Assembly (NCBI GenBank): GCA_049724395.1
Contig: JAUGWO010000230.1
Span: 1-62,859, forward strand
Direction of reading: 5' to 3'
Source of the DNA: Spongospora subterranea f. sp. subterranea
Taxonomy: Eukaryota; Endomyxa: Phytomyxea; Phytomyxea; Plasmodiophorida
DNA: 62,859 nt
Shown here: positions 9,540 to 21,213 of the stretch, one piece after another
How the letters are laid out: each line of letters starts with the position of its first letter
How positions within the stretch are numbered: position 1 is the first letter of the stretch
The notes under the pieces: model-generated
What the model was told of the DNA's origin: nothing
What the model saw: only the letters and a program-made list of their open reading frames with translations
Database searches by the model: none
Program-made: the position numbers and the translations under genes

Positions 9540-10516
9540 CGGCGAATCGCGGTGGCGAAGCAATACCGATGACTATGAACGCATCAGGCGCTGACGACGT
9601 GCGCTCGGGATCAGCGCAATGATTTGGCGATACTTGCGGCGAGCGACGCGCCAGGGATGATGCTCGGCAAATTGACGTTGAAGTGCCGCGTACGTACCCT
9701 GGGAATCGTTTTCTGTCCGACGGTCAACCAGGGCGAAATCAACTCGTGCGTCTGCTGAACGCGTTGGCCATACGCCTAGGGCCAGACTACGGATACACTC
9801 AAAGTACGAATATGGTGGCAGGTCTCATCCTGCTGGTCTGCGAATCGGAAGATATGTCGTTCTGGATCCTTGTCGCCTTCATGTAGCGCCTCAACATGCG
9901 GACGTTGTACGCGCAAGACCTGCAGCTGCTCGAGACAACTCTGTTTGCCATAGGCCAGCAGATCAACATGGAATTCCCGACGCACACAATGCATTTTGGG
10001 AACGAGAACCTGGAGCAGTTCTGCTATGCGACGCCATGGTTTTGACCATCACATACAATCTTCCCGTGCGCCAATGCGTGCGCGCCTGTACGGCATTGCA
10101 TTCGTCAGGTCGCTTGGACACGAGCGCGTCTTCGATTTGCCATCGCCTACATTGCCGAACGCCTCGGCGATTTGACCGCGTCGTCGTTCGCCAACGCCAC
10201 AACCATCGTCACCAGCATTGACATTGTCGACGCCCAGCTCGACACGCTCCTCATCAACGCCCTCGACCTATCATTGACGATGCCGCCACCGACGCCAATC
10301 CCCAAACGACACGGCAAACTGGTCGACATCGACTTTGCGTTGCCCCATAAACAATCGCCTCATCATGACGAATTCGTCAAACCGCACATGATCGACGGCA
10401 ACGACCCTATCGCTGACAACACAGCAACGATCGGCAATAGCACAGATCATATAATACAAAAGACGATTATTCGAAATCTAATTGAAGTGAAAACAAAATG
10501 TACTAAAGCCGAATGA
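9540..10516 (+). pseudogene. TBC (Rab-GAP) domain protein, pseudogene
   Basis: The central TBC motifs are readable. Around 9700 there is VPRTYPGN (compare the DVxRTFP motif) and then LVRLLNALAIRLGPDYGYTQ, followed by NMVAGLILLV and FWILVAFM. Next come the LYAQDLQLL helix, YATPWF (compare the ASQWFL motif) and, near 10140, RFAIAYIAERLGDL. TBC proteins switch off Rab GTPases in membrane traffic. The reading frame from 9683 to 10516 is one frame, but it contains an in-frame TAG at 9884 and TGA at 10043. After the second stop the expected motif continues briefly in another frame. The YxQ signature is present, while the expected catalytic Arg motif (IxxDxxR) is not clearly visible. I infer a dead gene, unless many sequencing errors are present. 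Confidence 0.6.
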
Positions 10517-10544
10517 GCACGATTTTGAAAAAACTACACAGCAA

Positions 10545-10730
10545 TTGAATGCACGAAGAATCAGCGAGATTGGTTGCCCGTAACCCTCATTTCAAGGGTC
10601 GAATTAATGTTGTCGATTATGTCAACATGTACGGTAAGTTGAGGTCACGTCATTGATAGTTTACAGTGACTTACAATGTAATTTCATGACTTCAGGGCCC
10701 TACACTGCACCTCCCAGGTAAAAACCATAA
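10545..10730 (+). pseudogene. Dispersed partial copy of the arginine deiminase gene (exon-intron-exon)
   Basis: This segment of about 185 bp is nearly identical to the reverse complement of 30078-30265, inside the arginine deiminase gene. The copy holds the end of one exon (coding for ESARLVARNPHFKGRINVV), the whole small intron and the start of the next exon with the catalytic HCTSQ codons. Small deletions separate the copies: the bases coding for the SVS stretch before the splice donor are missing here. Because the intron is retained, the copy arose from DNA, not from spliced RNA. It lies just after the TBC pseudogene. Confidence 0.9.
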
Positions 10731-11345
10731 CTGCACCGACTAATGTTTTCCTTCTTATTTCGTCTCGATCAATACTTCTGTCGTCAAAGAATCCAGCAGC
10801 GTCGACTATTCATCGATCGTCCACGACTGCGCCACCACCGCGATGTCGTTGACGGAAAAGGCGGGCGTCCAAGACACGCCGCGACAGCAGCCATACTTGA
10901 CCCGTACGAGCGCGAGGCAATCGTACGCGTCCTGGTGGAACGCCCGCGTCAGCTGGTCGACGTCGAGATGCAGCTTGTCGTGCGCCAACGCGACCAGCGC
11001 TTCATCAACGCGATCGCGTACTTATGAAGACGTGGCCGCATTGGCGAAATGCGCCTGGGAGTCAAAAGACGACGCGTATCCTGTTGTGTACCGGCGACGG
11101 ATGCAGGCGTGGTATACGACCCGAACCGCATTGACATACTTGTCAATTACGGCACTCTTGACGGGCGCATTCGCCTTGCAATTATCAAGACACAGCAGTT
11201 CGTAATACACGTCGATCGTGATTCAAGCCGTCAAAGGGCAGATCGGCCAGCCTTCGATGCGAGTCGGTATCGGGCACTGTTGTGCCAAGGCGACGCTCAG
11301 CAGCGCGGTGGCCGTTGTGGTGGACCAGAGTGACATGTGCGACGA
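10731..11345. other. Coding-like GC-rich sequence, no clear gene
   Basis: Competing open frames occur on both strands: plus 10743-11027 and 10843-11205, minus 10806-10988. None matches a family I know. The composition is like the 8400-10500 stretch, so this may be the decayed 3' part of the TBC gene or of a neighbour. Confidence 0.3.
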
Positions 11346-12489
11346 CCTCATTGATATAATGCCCTGAGGACCAGGAATTCAGTCAATGCAGCGCGGATAT
11401 CCAGCTCAGTTAACGTATAACGTCAATGTAGATTATGCAGAATCTCATATTCATGAATGCACGTTTATCTGAGTCCCGACATTGTTTTGTTGAATTGGTG
11501 CAAAGACTGCTGTTTCTTTGTAAAACGACCATGTTTTCTTTGATTCTCACCACGTATGCGCCGGTTTCATCGGCCTTTCTCGGCCGATAGTCATCGATGC
11601 CTTCATCTGCACCTGCACCCTGGTGACGACGTGGTCATCGTCATTGTCTGGATGTTCAAGCTCATGTGCGGAGCGGCACCGGGTTTGGTGATGCGTTGAA
11701 AAACAGCGGCTGTCTGTTATCGATGGGCAGCGTCGGTCGCTATCACCATCAGACTCTTCTCGGATTGGCCGTTCTGTGCATCTGGAGCCGCCCAATAGGT
11801 CCATTATACTCCTCCATGACAATCTTTGTTACGATAACAGCATCGGTTAAAAGCGTCGTATTTATCATTGCACGTGAATCGGGGTCCTATCCACAATTGT
11901 TGTTGAAACGAGCACTACATTGCAATGCTTGCTACAATATGTGGCAAGTAAATCGCCCGTTCAATCACCAGCCGATGCATACTGGCATACTGTATAAAGC
12001 GACGCCTTTGATGGTGACTGACAGTAGAGGTGACGGAGCGTGACAACAAAAAGGTGATGTTTAGTAAAACCAGCACTCGAACGTGATTGATATTGTTTGT
12101 TGACGACAACTGCAATCATAGGTACAATCGAGCTACTATAACCTAATGTGCATCCATTCTGTTTTCGGACTTCATCGCAAACCCAGGTTTGATCAATTAC
12201 GAAATCAACAATGGGTTCGTTGGGCGATTCACCGTAAGAAAATTTATTAATATCGACGACTTATGGACAAATTCCCGATGTGCCTTGGCGGATTTGGAGA
12301 ATCATAAGCGGTTTATTGGTCTCAGCGTCATAAGTAAATATGTGCATCATATTGACTATCGAATGCCAAATCCCCGTCATTGGCGGAGACGCTCAGATGT
12401 AATGAATGAATAGATAAGCACATCTAAGTAAGGAAAAATTGAAAAGTTCACTGAGTGAACTTCCTGATCACGTATATAGGTTGTTAAAT
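11346..12489. other. No recognisable gene
   Basis: Short frames on both strands without recognisable domains. I see nothing that I can support as a gene. Confidence 0.5.
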
Positions 12490-13770
12490 TTTTGGTCATT
12501 ACTGTAGTTTTTCCAGCACCGTCATATGGTCCAATGCAGAATCTTTCGTGGCATAACCCAGAACATCATCGAATTCTGCAGAAGTTCTTGCATCCCTTGG
12601 AATGTCGCCACTGAGTTCACGATCCCCTGGATCAGTTGTCATGGAGTAAAAACTGCTTCGCGTGTCATAGATGAACACATTTCTTGCGAGTCGGGGTGAA
12701 GTGGGACTTGCCAATATCCTTTAAAACAGTCTAAGAGAACATATGAGGTCGCGTGTCGAAGGTATCCGAGGACAATGTTGATATGTGGCATCGGCCATAC
12801 GATGGTCGATCGACTTGTTAATTTCTACAGTATCGACTGTCATTCGGTATCCTCTATTACCTGGTTTGGGTATAACTACCGTAATGCAGTTGATGCATCT
12901 CGACTGCCAGAGTTTCTGTAGACGTGATTCTCTTTCTCCAATGCTTGTGTGTGTTCATGTAAAAATGTTTGGTATGATATTGGATAGCGTCGTAATCTAC
13001 AGCGGAAGTGCTTTGCGTCATCTTTTCGGTGTAGAAGTTGTGGTGTGACATTGGCTGGAGGATCATTCCCAAGGCTGGTTCGCCAAAAATCAAAACTGGA
13101 CATTAGCTTTGGTAGGTCCGACTTAGTCGTTCATGGGATTCCACTTGAAATGGCCCTGTTTACCATATTGTCGATTGCATTTTTGGTGTTTAGATCATCA
13201 TCGTTCCCGATTAGAAAATCGTAATCAAATCCGGATTCTGGGTAGACGTTGGTTGAGACCGAGAGGCGTTTAATTTGCGGTACTACTTGGGCATTCATTG
13301 ATGCAATTTCCGAATGTGCCACCCCGATGTCGGAGTCTGTCGCGCTCGACAGCAATTCTTCTAATAGTGCTTCGGGGTCGATACCCAGGTTTCGTAGTTC
13401 AAGCTTACCGATGAGGACTGTTTCCATATTTTCATCTGTGACATTATACTCAACCGATCGGAATCTGGCTATTCCCTCTTTCGTGATTAGTGTGAGATCA
13501 AGATGGACGCTTTGTCGGATAGTTACGAGGTTTTCTGTAGTCGCTAACTTGCATTCTAACGGCGGGTTTAGCGTCTCAATTAGCACAAGTCCATGATCAG
13601 TTATTTCGTTCAACATGCGTGGTGAAATAGTCGTATTATAAAAGCCATCGTCCAGTTCGAACGGTAGATTTGTTCGATTCTGTTTCAAGGCTCGGCTACT
13701 GTCGCAAAAAACTGACGTTGCTATCAGACGTTTGGTTTGCGCTTGGCGCTTGTTCAAACTTTTCGAACGC
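12490..13770 (-). mobile_element. Second Ty3/gypsy fossil (aspartic protease and start of reverse transcriptase)
   Basis: Minus-strand sequence encoding a retroelement aspartic protease region (NLPFELDDGFYNTTISP ... ETVLIGKLELRNLGID)  and, further on, the spacer before the reverse transcriptase (LGNDPPANVTPQLLH). Both parts align by eye with the matching parts of the plus-strand gypsy fossil at 56405-60482, so they belong to one family. Only this internal slice is present, and it is broken in several places. Its outer (right) boundary abuts the broken copy of a membrane protein gene. Confidence 0.7.
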
Positions 13771-14015
13771 GGCTTGTTGTCCACGACACCGATAATGTAG
13801 CGCCATACTATTTCTCTTTTATGGCACTGGTTTGTACGACGGTCATGCTATCGGTGTATCATATATATGCCCAGCGCTTTCTTTAGATTAGAATGGGGAT
13901 ATGATCATGTTCCGGTTGACGGTGGCACTGGCCGTAATCGCCACTGTCGTAGGGACAGCGGGTGCATACATGCGTAGGCTGTTCACTATACCCCTGGCCA
14001 TCTCGTTAGAGGTTA
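13768..14015 (+). pseudogene. Broken partial copy of the four-helix membrane protein gene
   Basis: About 245 bp closely match 14427-14680 of the intact gene downstream, including the segments for the first two membrane helices (ATGGCACTGG..., CATGCTATCGGTGTATCATA). The copy has small deletions and changes relative to the intact gene. It starts exactly where the gypsy fossil ends and stops near 14015. It looks like a tandem duplicate truncated by, or captured next to, the retroelement. Confidence 0.8.
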
Positions 14016-14362
14016 ACTCGAACATTAGTGTGGAAGATTCTTTACAATTACCACGACGTACATTGGTTTGTCCTTTGAGGAATGATGGAACATAGTTTGA
14101 TCTATCGGCATAACAATCGATGATGCTGATAGAGTAGACCCGCGAAAAACTTTGCAACGTTGCCACTGTTCTTACTTGGGTGTAGTAGTTGTCTTTTGCG
14201 AAAGATTAATTCTTATGGATCATTCAGTTGAGTCATTGACCGATGACTCTCCAATTCCTGATTGCAGGTCCGCTGTTTATCGTGTGAGATTGAATTCTTC
14301 CGGGCGAAATCCCAATCAGATTCTTATATCTCTAATTCATTTCTACTCTAGTAATCTGGCCA

Positions 14363-15031
14363 ATGAATTCAGCTAAGGTCACCGCCACGCCAATCAAACC
14401 GTCCCGGCGCAAATCACCTCGGCGGCTTGTTGTTCACGACACCGCTAATGTAGCGTCATACTATTTCTCTTTGATGGCACTGGCGTGTACGACGGTCATG
14501 CTATCGGTGTATCATATATATGCCCAGCGCTTTCTAGATCAGAATGGGGATGTGATCATGTTCCGGTTGACGGTGGCACTGACCGTAATGGCCACTGTCG
14601 TAGCCATGATAGGGACAGCGGGTGCATACATGCGTAGGCTGTTCACGATACGCCTGGCCATCACGTTACAGGTCTTGACCATCTTCCTACTGGTGATGAT
14701 ACTGCTGCTGCTGGTGCGGTCACCACCGGCCTTGTCCGACACGCTCGTGGACAGGCGCTGGGACTCATTAAGCGATGCTGAAATGGGTTCCTTCCAGACA
14801 AGTCACAAGTGTATGGACGGCGTGAAAGGAATCTCGCCTGATTCCGTAACATGCCGTAATACGTTCAAGCAGTCATTGTTGTGGCGTGTTTCGTATTTGC
14901 ACTGGTTCGTGGCGTTGACTCTAGCGGCTCAGGTCGTGAACGTCGTCACTGGCTACATTACCGTCAAGACCGTTCATAAATGGCGGTTTGTCCAGGCTTC
15001 TTCAGCAGCCGCCGCTACAGCATCAACATGA
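14363..15031 (+). CDS. Four-helix membrane protein, tetraspanin-like layout
   Basis: An intact 222-aa ORF without an intron. A basic N-terminal tail (about 25 residues, KPSRRKSPRRL) is followed by hydrophobic helices at roughly 30-50, 65-88 and 92-117. A loop of about 65 residues (118-180) holds two cysteines in KCMDG and VTCRN, and a fourth helix lies at 178-202. A short Ala/Ser/Thr tail ends the protein. The layout resembles tetraspanins or claudin-like proteins, but the CCG motif of tetraspanins is missing and the large loop is short. The family is therefore not assigned. The partial copy upstream shows that the locus has duplicated. Confidence 0.6.
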   Translation: MNSAKVTATPIKPSRRKSPRRLVVHDTANVASYYFSLMALACTTVMLSVYHIYAQRFLDQNGDVIMFRLTVALTVMATVVAMIGTAGAYMRRLFTIRLAITLQVLTIFLLVMILLLLVRSPPALSDTLVDRRWDSLSDAEMGSFQTSHKCMDGVKGISPDSVTCRNTFKQSLLWRVSYLHWFVALTLAAQVVNVVTGYITVKTVHKWRFVQASSAAAATAST

Positions 15032-16636
15032 TCCGGTTTCTCCAGGCATCAATTTTTAATAATGAATAAGTGTGCCAATCGATGACTTATGTCTGCCAAT
15101 AGGAATTCTAGACACGCTGTCCCTTGTTTGGGCCCAATAGCACTCGCAACGTTTTGGCTAGGAAAACTGGAATGGAGATGAAGTCCTACAAGCAGTTTCA
15201 GACAAATTTCTTTCAGCTACTGTAAGCGATCATTTGATTGATTTGCTCTACTACGATGGGCATCTTTTTAAAAAAAATCGCGTCAATTACCACTCGGGAA
15301 AATGTCGTTGTCTTATGACTACGCTGAAAATGGATAACGCACTTAGGGGAATTTCCTTTTTTTTTCAGGTGGGTACCACAATAGTTACGCCTCACCTGCC
15401 CATTGACAGCAGCATTGTAAAACCCCTTGCCAGCGTGGTACCTGACTTGCTCAGTGGTTTGGCTCGTCCTAGTCCCCAAAATCTTTCAAGTATTGCACTG
15501 GTGCGCTGAAACCCTGATGGGTAACCACTCCAAGACACGATATCTCTCTCAATGCAAAATACGGAATTGCCAGCTATTTGCAAACGACATTTGCTTATGG
15601 ATTATGATGTGATGGCAGAGTCCTTTGACCCGCTTCCTGAGGCCTCATCTTGATTCATTGCGACTTTGCTGAAGGTCAGCCTTTGAACAATCTTTTACAG
15701 ACGGCAAAGACATATGCATAAGACTCGGCCATCGATTTAGGCGTCAAAACAATGGTCGCGACCACTTTTGACGCATATTCAATGTCGACATCGAGGGAAC
15801 ACAATCACCTCAGTAGTTGACATGTCCATAGTGCAAAATGGGTGTGTTTAGCAAACTTCTCCCTGCCATTCCGTACATAACTGGCGACAGGTAAGTACCA
15901 CTTGTCAATATGTTGTCCCTAAACGGCACGAAAGGAAGCCAATCGGTGATGAAACACTTTTCCATTGATCACTCTTAAAAAAGTCTTGATGTATCCCTAC
16001 ACTGTTCGTGTTGCAGACGTCATTTTGTTGTATTAATTATCTTCTACGATTCGAGACGTTTGGTACCGATGAGAAAAGGCAACTTGGCTTTGACGAACCT
16101 TGATTACTATCATTATGGCGTCGACGTTGTGTTTCGGTGCCAATTGCAGCTTGCCTCGATGAGTTCTGGTGCCTTGTAAAGATTGTTTACTCAAGACAGT
16201 AACGAGATTTTGTGAAATTCTTGGACAGCTCATAAGAATATCTTCACACACTTAACTCGCTCCACTTAGTTTTCAAGCTTTTCATACAACTCTTGACCAA
16301 TGACCGCTGAGTCATCGTGCATAATGTATTCACATTACTCTACGGTCTTGATCCTTGACCGGGATGCAAGCGACACTGATGCGGGTCAACGGTACTGACA
16401 TTTCTACTGAGACCCAAGTCATGTTCGCTAGTAATCGAATTGGCGAGTGTGTATGATATTTTAGATATTCATTCAAGCGACAGGCCCCTGCGGTAACCAA
16501 CAGACGAGCAGAATTAGCCTTCAACTGAAAAGTTTGCATAATAATGGTCAATCAAAATCAAAATCTTAGGCAGTTTTAGCTCCCAAATAGTTTCGCTACG
16601 AAAGAGATAGACAACTCTCTGATTTGGAGATACCAA
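15032..16636. other. No confident gene; possible decayed element
   Basis: Short frames only. The minus frames around 15213-15479 and 16033-16251 read somewhat like protein but match nothing I recognise and change frame often, as in an old repeat. Confidence 0.4.
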
Positions 16637-17646
16637 ATGCAACGCTTTGTAGGATCGAAACCAGTACCTCTGTCGTTGGGCCGCAACAACAGAGGCACGT
16701 CATCTGTCTCTGCCATGAGGACAATCACTGCAGGTGAGATCGAGCGAATCATCGACAGTTTGCGCCAGGAATCACATATCATTGGGCAGCTGTTGGAGGA
16801 CCACAATAGCCCAAGGCTCATGGCCGTTGCATTGAGACGGCAGTGGGGATTTCGTCTAGGCCCGACCCACGTGGTGGAATCAGGACCGACGTACAGATCT
16901 TTTCAGTTTGCAACACCTAAGGCAATGTTACAAGGTACAGAATCGAGAATGAATGCGAACGACCACGTAACCGAATTGCGAATTGATGGGTATGAGATTA
17001 CAAAAAAAACAAGACCAACTAGAAATTCATCGACTTACCAGTTAAGACTGAAAATGAAAAAAAGCCAATACCGTCAAGTTGTGTATTGCAGCAACCGACG
17101 CACACAAGGATGGAATGTCGATAGAATCGTCCTTCGAACAAAAACAACTTTCAAGAAGGCAGAATATGGTAAAGTCGGACAAGGATAAACAAAAACAACA
17201 TAATCGGAAAGAAGTCAATGAACTAATGTTGATGGAAAGGCTTGACGACGACCCTAGACGGCTTCAACGCAATGGTTATCAAGCCGATCTACAGCAATTG
17301 GTCAAGTTTGAATTGAAACGTGTTCACAGTGATTGCGCAAGGGCAAAATTGTCATCTCACGGAAGATGCACAGTCGCTGGTGATGGAGAAGAGGTTGCCA
17401 TTTTGAAGCGCCAAATGAAACAGCTGGAGCAGTGTTTCGAATACAGCAATGCTGATGATTTCAAGAAAAATTGACAACAAACGAAATCGAGAGGATCATA
17501 AAAGCAGAAAACAAGTGTTGTTGAAAAAAAAGGAACTCTCTACCAGAATATGGGCCCAGCATTGGAAAAACGCACTGGGACCGAACAGTGAGGCGAAACA
17601 GACAGGGCAATGTTGGGAAAATACAATATATTGCAGAAGGCAGTGA
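16637..17646 (+). CDS. Unrecognised Lys/Glu-rich gene candidate, possibly multi-exon
   Basis: Plus-strand frames 16637-17188 (183 aa), 17079-17474 (131 aa) and 17449-17646 overlap in a chain. The first has a helical stretch near residues 28-65 (RTITAGEIERIIDSLRQESH). The second is a charged, probably coiled-coil sequence (EVNELMLMERLDDDPRRLQR, VAILKRQMKQLEQCFEY). Two frame changes could be introns of a single gene, but I cannot fix the junctions. It converges with the RPN6 gene, whose stop codon lies about 50 bp downstream on the other strand. Function unknown. Confidence 0.35.
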
Positions 17647-17695
17647 AGACAGTGCGATAGGAAACCATGGGTCGTTCGGCGTCCTCACTTCAAAA

Positions 17696-20373
17696 TTATT
17701 GGTGTGTAAGACGACGCGCCTTGTCGTATAAGCAATCAGTGACGATATTCAGCTCCTTCATGGTCTGGATTCCGGCCTCATAAGTGGCGTCTTCCTCGAC
17801 GGCGTCGTATACGATTAGGTTTCCTGCCCCTTGGTCAAGAATTCCGTTGAATTTCCCGTCCAAGATCATCTCGCTTAATTTTGCTGGAACGACAGCACAG
17901 TTTCAGAAAAAGAGATAGAACCCAAAGCCAGTGCAATGATAATTTCGACGAAATGAAACATGAAAATCAAATTCCAAACATTACGCAAGTGTGGCACATG
18001 TAAGCAATAATACAAGCAAAACAGCAACAAATGTACTCCAATTAACTCAAGACCGATGGTCAACAGAACTGGGCAATCTAGGACAACTGTCACAACAGCA
18101 GATGGTCGAGAATGCAGCCAACGGCGAAACCGAATCATTACATGCAACAAAGGTGAGCAAACAGGAAACGTTCAAAAAATGAAACCAAACATTACTTTGT
18201 ATGCGGTCGACTGGTAAGTCGATCAACTTGGCGACATGGCCAATTTCTACGACTGAAAACGGGTCCAGGATTCTGATCAGATTCTAGGAAAGTTCCAATT
18301 AAAGGAAAGCCAAAAAAAAAACAATGTCACGTGCTTGTTCAAGAAGTTTTTCGTATAAATCGTGAATGTGCGACGCAATCATTGGATCGTTGCCTAATTG
18401 AGCAGGATACTTGTGCAGAACCTAATCAACAAAATATGGATCAGAGAAACAACAACAAAATCAGAAACAAATTAGAAAATCTGAGACATGAGAACTTCAA
18501 AAAAACACGTTTGTTCCCTCAAAAGGCAAAAACCCTGCTTGAAAACGCATGGTCACTAAAGGAAGAAAAACCAGGTGATAGCTAGATATCAAAATAGAAA
18601 AGCAATACTTGTTCGAATGACTTCAAAGACCGCTTTTTATGCGCATTGGCAACAGCCAAAAGAGCCTCGACCTCAATCCCAGCAAATTTCACTCCAGCTT
18701 TACCGTGCACTATTGAATGCCTGAATGAAATCAGAGCAAGCTATCGAAAAGGAGAACCACGTACACGTCACCGGTCTCATTGGACATAATCTTACAAAGA
18801 AGCATGTACTTCAGAACAATAACGCTATTACGTAGGTCGTTCACAGTGCAGTAGGACTCGAACGATTCGTAAAAATACGAAAATCTGGAGAAAACTGCTA
18901 AGTTATTTTTCGTGAAAGCAGTAAATATTGACATAGGCAATGAAAACAAGCCGAATATAATCAGACGTGGCACAGCGCATATGGCAAGAAAATGAGTTCA
19001 ATTACGCAGTTTTGAAATCCTTCTCTTCCGAGCAAAGGATCCCAGCTTGCCGGTCAATTTCGGCTTGCAGTGCCGGAGGGCAATAGATGGCGTTGGAAGA
19101 CGCTCGCGCTGATGTCAGCGCAGCCTTGGCCTTGGGCAGATTTTCCAAAGCATGATGGATACGGCTTTCAACCAATTGGATCTCAACAAGCAGTAGTTTG
19201 TCGTCCATTTTTTTTACCTGCGACAAACATGTAAGGCACAGAGAAATGCCGAAAACGCAACAGTTGTATCTTAGAAAATTTTGAATAAAAATATACCGAT
19301 TACTAGGCATTACCGTGATATTAAATGCATCCTGTGGAAAAAAAATTGGTAACAATGGAAATTGACACATATTGGCAGCTAACGGCTAGTCAAACATTTT
19401 CCGTGGGCAGAAAAAACAAACCTCTCCGATAAGCGAATCGATGATGGCCAAAGCGTCTTTGTACCGCTTGAGAATCAAATAATATGAAGCAAGACGCGAT
19501 TCCAGTCGTTGACGCAACATTGTTCGTTTTTCAGACTTGCACCAGTTGATGGCTTCGGTACAGATCTGCGTCAGCACAGCGGTGAGGACAAATTAAATAG
19601 AAATGACGATGCAAGACCATTGCAACTGTATGAAGAGGCAACTTAAATAAAATCACTATGAAAAACAGGTTACCTCAGATTGAAGGAAGACGCAATTAGG
19701 AATCTCGCCAATATAATCGATGATTTTACGAACTACATGATAAATGAATGAATACTTGACTACACAAAATTGAAGACGAAAAACCTACCGATTTTAGCGG
19801 TTTTGGCTTTGGTAATAGAATCGAAAAAGTCGCGTAGTTCAAATATTAGATGGCGGAGCTCTTTAGCGGCAGATGTCTTTACCAAACATTCACAAAGACG
19901 ATAAATAGAGGCTTCACGAACTTTGATATCTTCTGTGGACATTTCGCCTGCTAAAGAACTCATGGGAACGAATTTTACTGCCGTTAAACAGATGAAGAAC
20001 CCAAATAGGTCACCAATTTGTTCGGGAAAACTGAAGATTGAAAATTTTAAAAATGAACGCCATGCTACCGGAGCGATATTGAAAAACGAGCTGTCAATCG
20101 AATCTGGCAAGCAACACATCTCGAAAACTACCAAAATGCAAGACAGAAAACTTGAGTGTGCACCATGTAAACTAACAGTATTCGCAATAAACAATGTGTA
20201 AAAATTTTTGCTAAATGTGAGAGTTTACGAGTAAAAATCAGCGTGCGAAACTTAGAGATTGCTGCATTCGGATCGGTCACCATTTGGGCAACACCGTCCT
20301 CGTATATCGTGTTATCCTCTATGTTGTTATCGCCATCGACGTCCATCAAATCACCGTCTCGGTCAACAGTCAT
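17696..20373 (-). CDS. RPN6: 26S proteasome lid subunit RPN6 (PSMD11), multi-exon
   Basis: RPN6 clamps the lid to the core particle of the 26S proteasome and uses TPR-like helices plus a C-terminal PCI domain. Exons read on the minus strand in the expected order. The N-terminal [14 protein letters not shown] lies near 20250, and [20 protein letters not shown] near 19880. [13 protein letters not shown] follows at 19680, and [20 protein letters not shown] at 19520. The strongly conserved [18 protein letters not shown] and [20 protein letters not shown] lie near 19080-19210. The next pieces are [14 protein letters not shown] near 18800 and [20 protein letters not shown] near 18640. The PCI winged helix includes [19 protein letters not shown] near 18220-18270, and the last exon ends [18 protein letters not shown] with its stop at 17696-17698. 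The ATG at 20373 precedes an acidic stretch. Introns are numerous, mostly AT-rich and larger than elsewhere in the window. All conserved blocks are present, so the gene looks functional. Confidence 0.9.
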
Positions 20374-21213
20374 TTTAAGATGAATTGCAACTAAAGATGA
20401 TAGAATCCCGGTGCCCAATAATACAATCGCACCAGATACAGAGCAACTGGTGTGGAAATACACTTTCAAGGCTGCGCCACGCCTCTAAACCGAGCCCTGA
20501 CTTGTGAGTTGTGATGGACATGTTGGAAGGGCACGGAATTTTCCAGCATTGCTCACAGCGTTTCTAAAACATTTTCGAAAACTAATAATTCCACAGCAGT
20601 AGCAGCGTTCGTCAAGGAAGTACAGCAAACTCCTATCAAACAGAAAAAGTTGTATGAACTGCAACACTAGTCTAGAAGATGGTCTTTGAGCCATGTCACC
20701 TTCAACGGGTCACACGAAGCGATCACATCATCAATGAATAAATTTCTAGCAGTCTGAAACCCATATTCCGCCAGGTATTTGTGCTGATTTCAGCGATGAA
20801 AGCTTTCATGCTTCAGATATCCATGCAAGACATGATGCCTTCCCAGATTGTCCATCAACCACGAGATGGTTGCATTGATCAGGTGAGACTACCTTGAAGG
20901 GCCGAGGAGGTCAGCATTCGAGACCTGAAGTTTACTTGTGTAGTATAACAACAAATCCGGCTTCTGTTTTGCATGCCATGAAGTCAATGATTAAGCTGAT
21001 CGAGATCCACAATATTTGCCGCTGTTAGGCAACTCAAAGAACAGGTCTTCTGGGGCCATTAAAAGGGAGAACCGGGCGAACACATGGATTTCATATATAT
21101 GTATTTCAAACAGTGCAAAAAAAAAGAAGGGGATATCAACTGTGTTGCCCACTACTGGCTGATGGTACGAATTGACTCTGAACAAAGGGTAGACGTTGAT
21201 GAACCTGACTGGG
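20374..21213. other. Intergenic, no gene seen
   Basis: The stretch lies between the divergent start of RPN6 and the end of the EF-hand gene. Only chance-size frames occur. Confidence 0.5.

Noticed and set aside
9683-10516. Stop-codon reassignment to explain TAG and TGA in the TBC frame
   Set aside because: Other genes in the window end with TAG (SNARE) and TGA (severin) at the expected protein ends, so these codons are normal stops.
14363-15031. True tetraspanin
   Set aside because: The CCG motif and the conserved loop cysteine pattern are absent; only the four-helix layout is similar.
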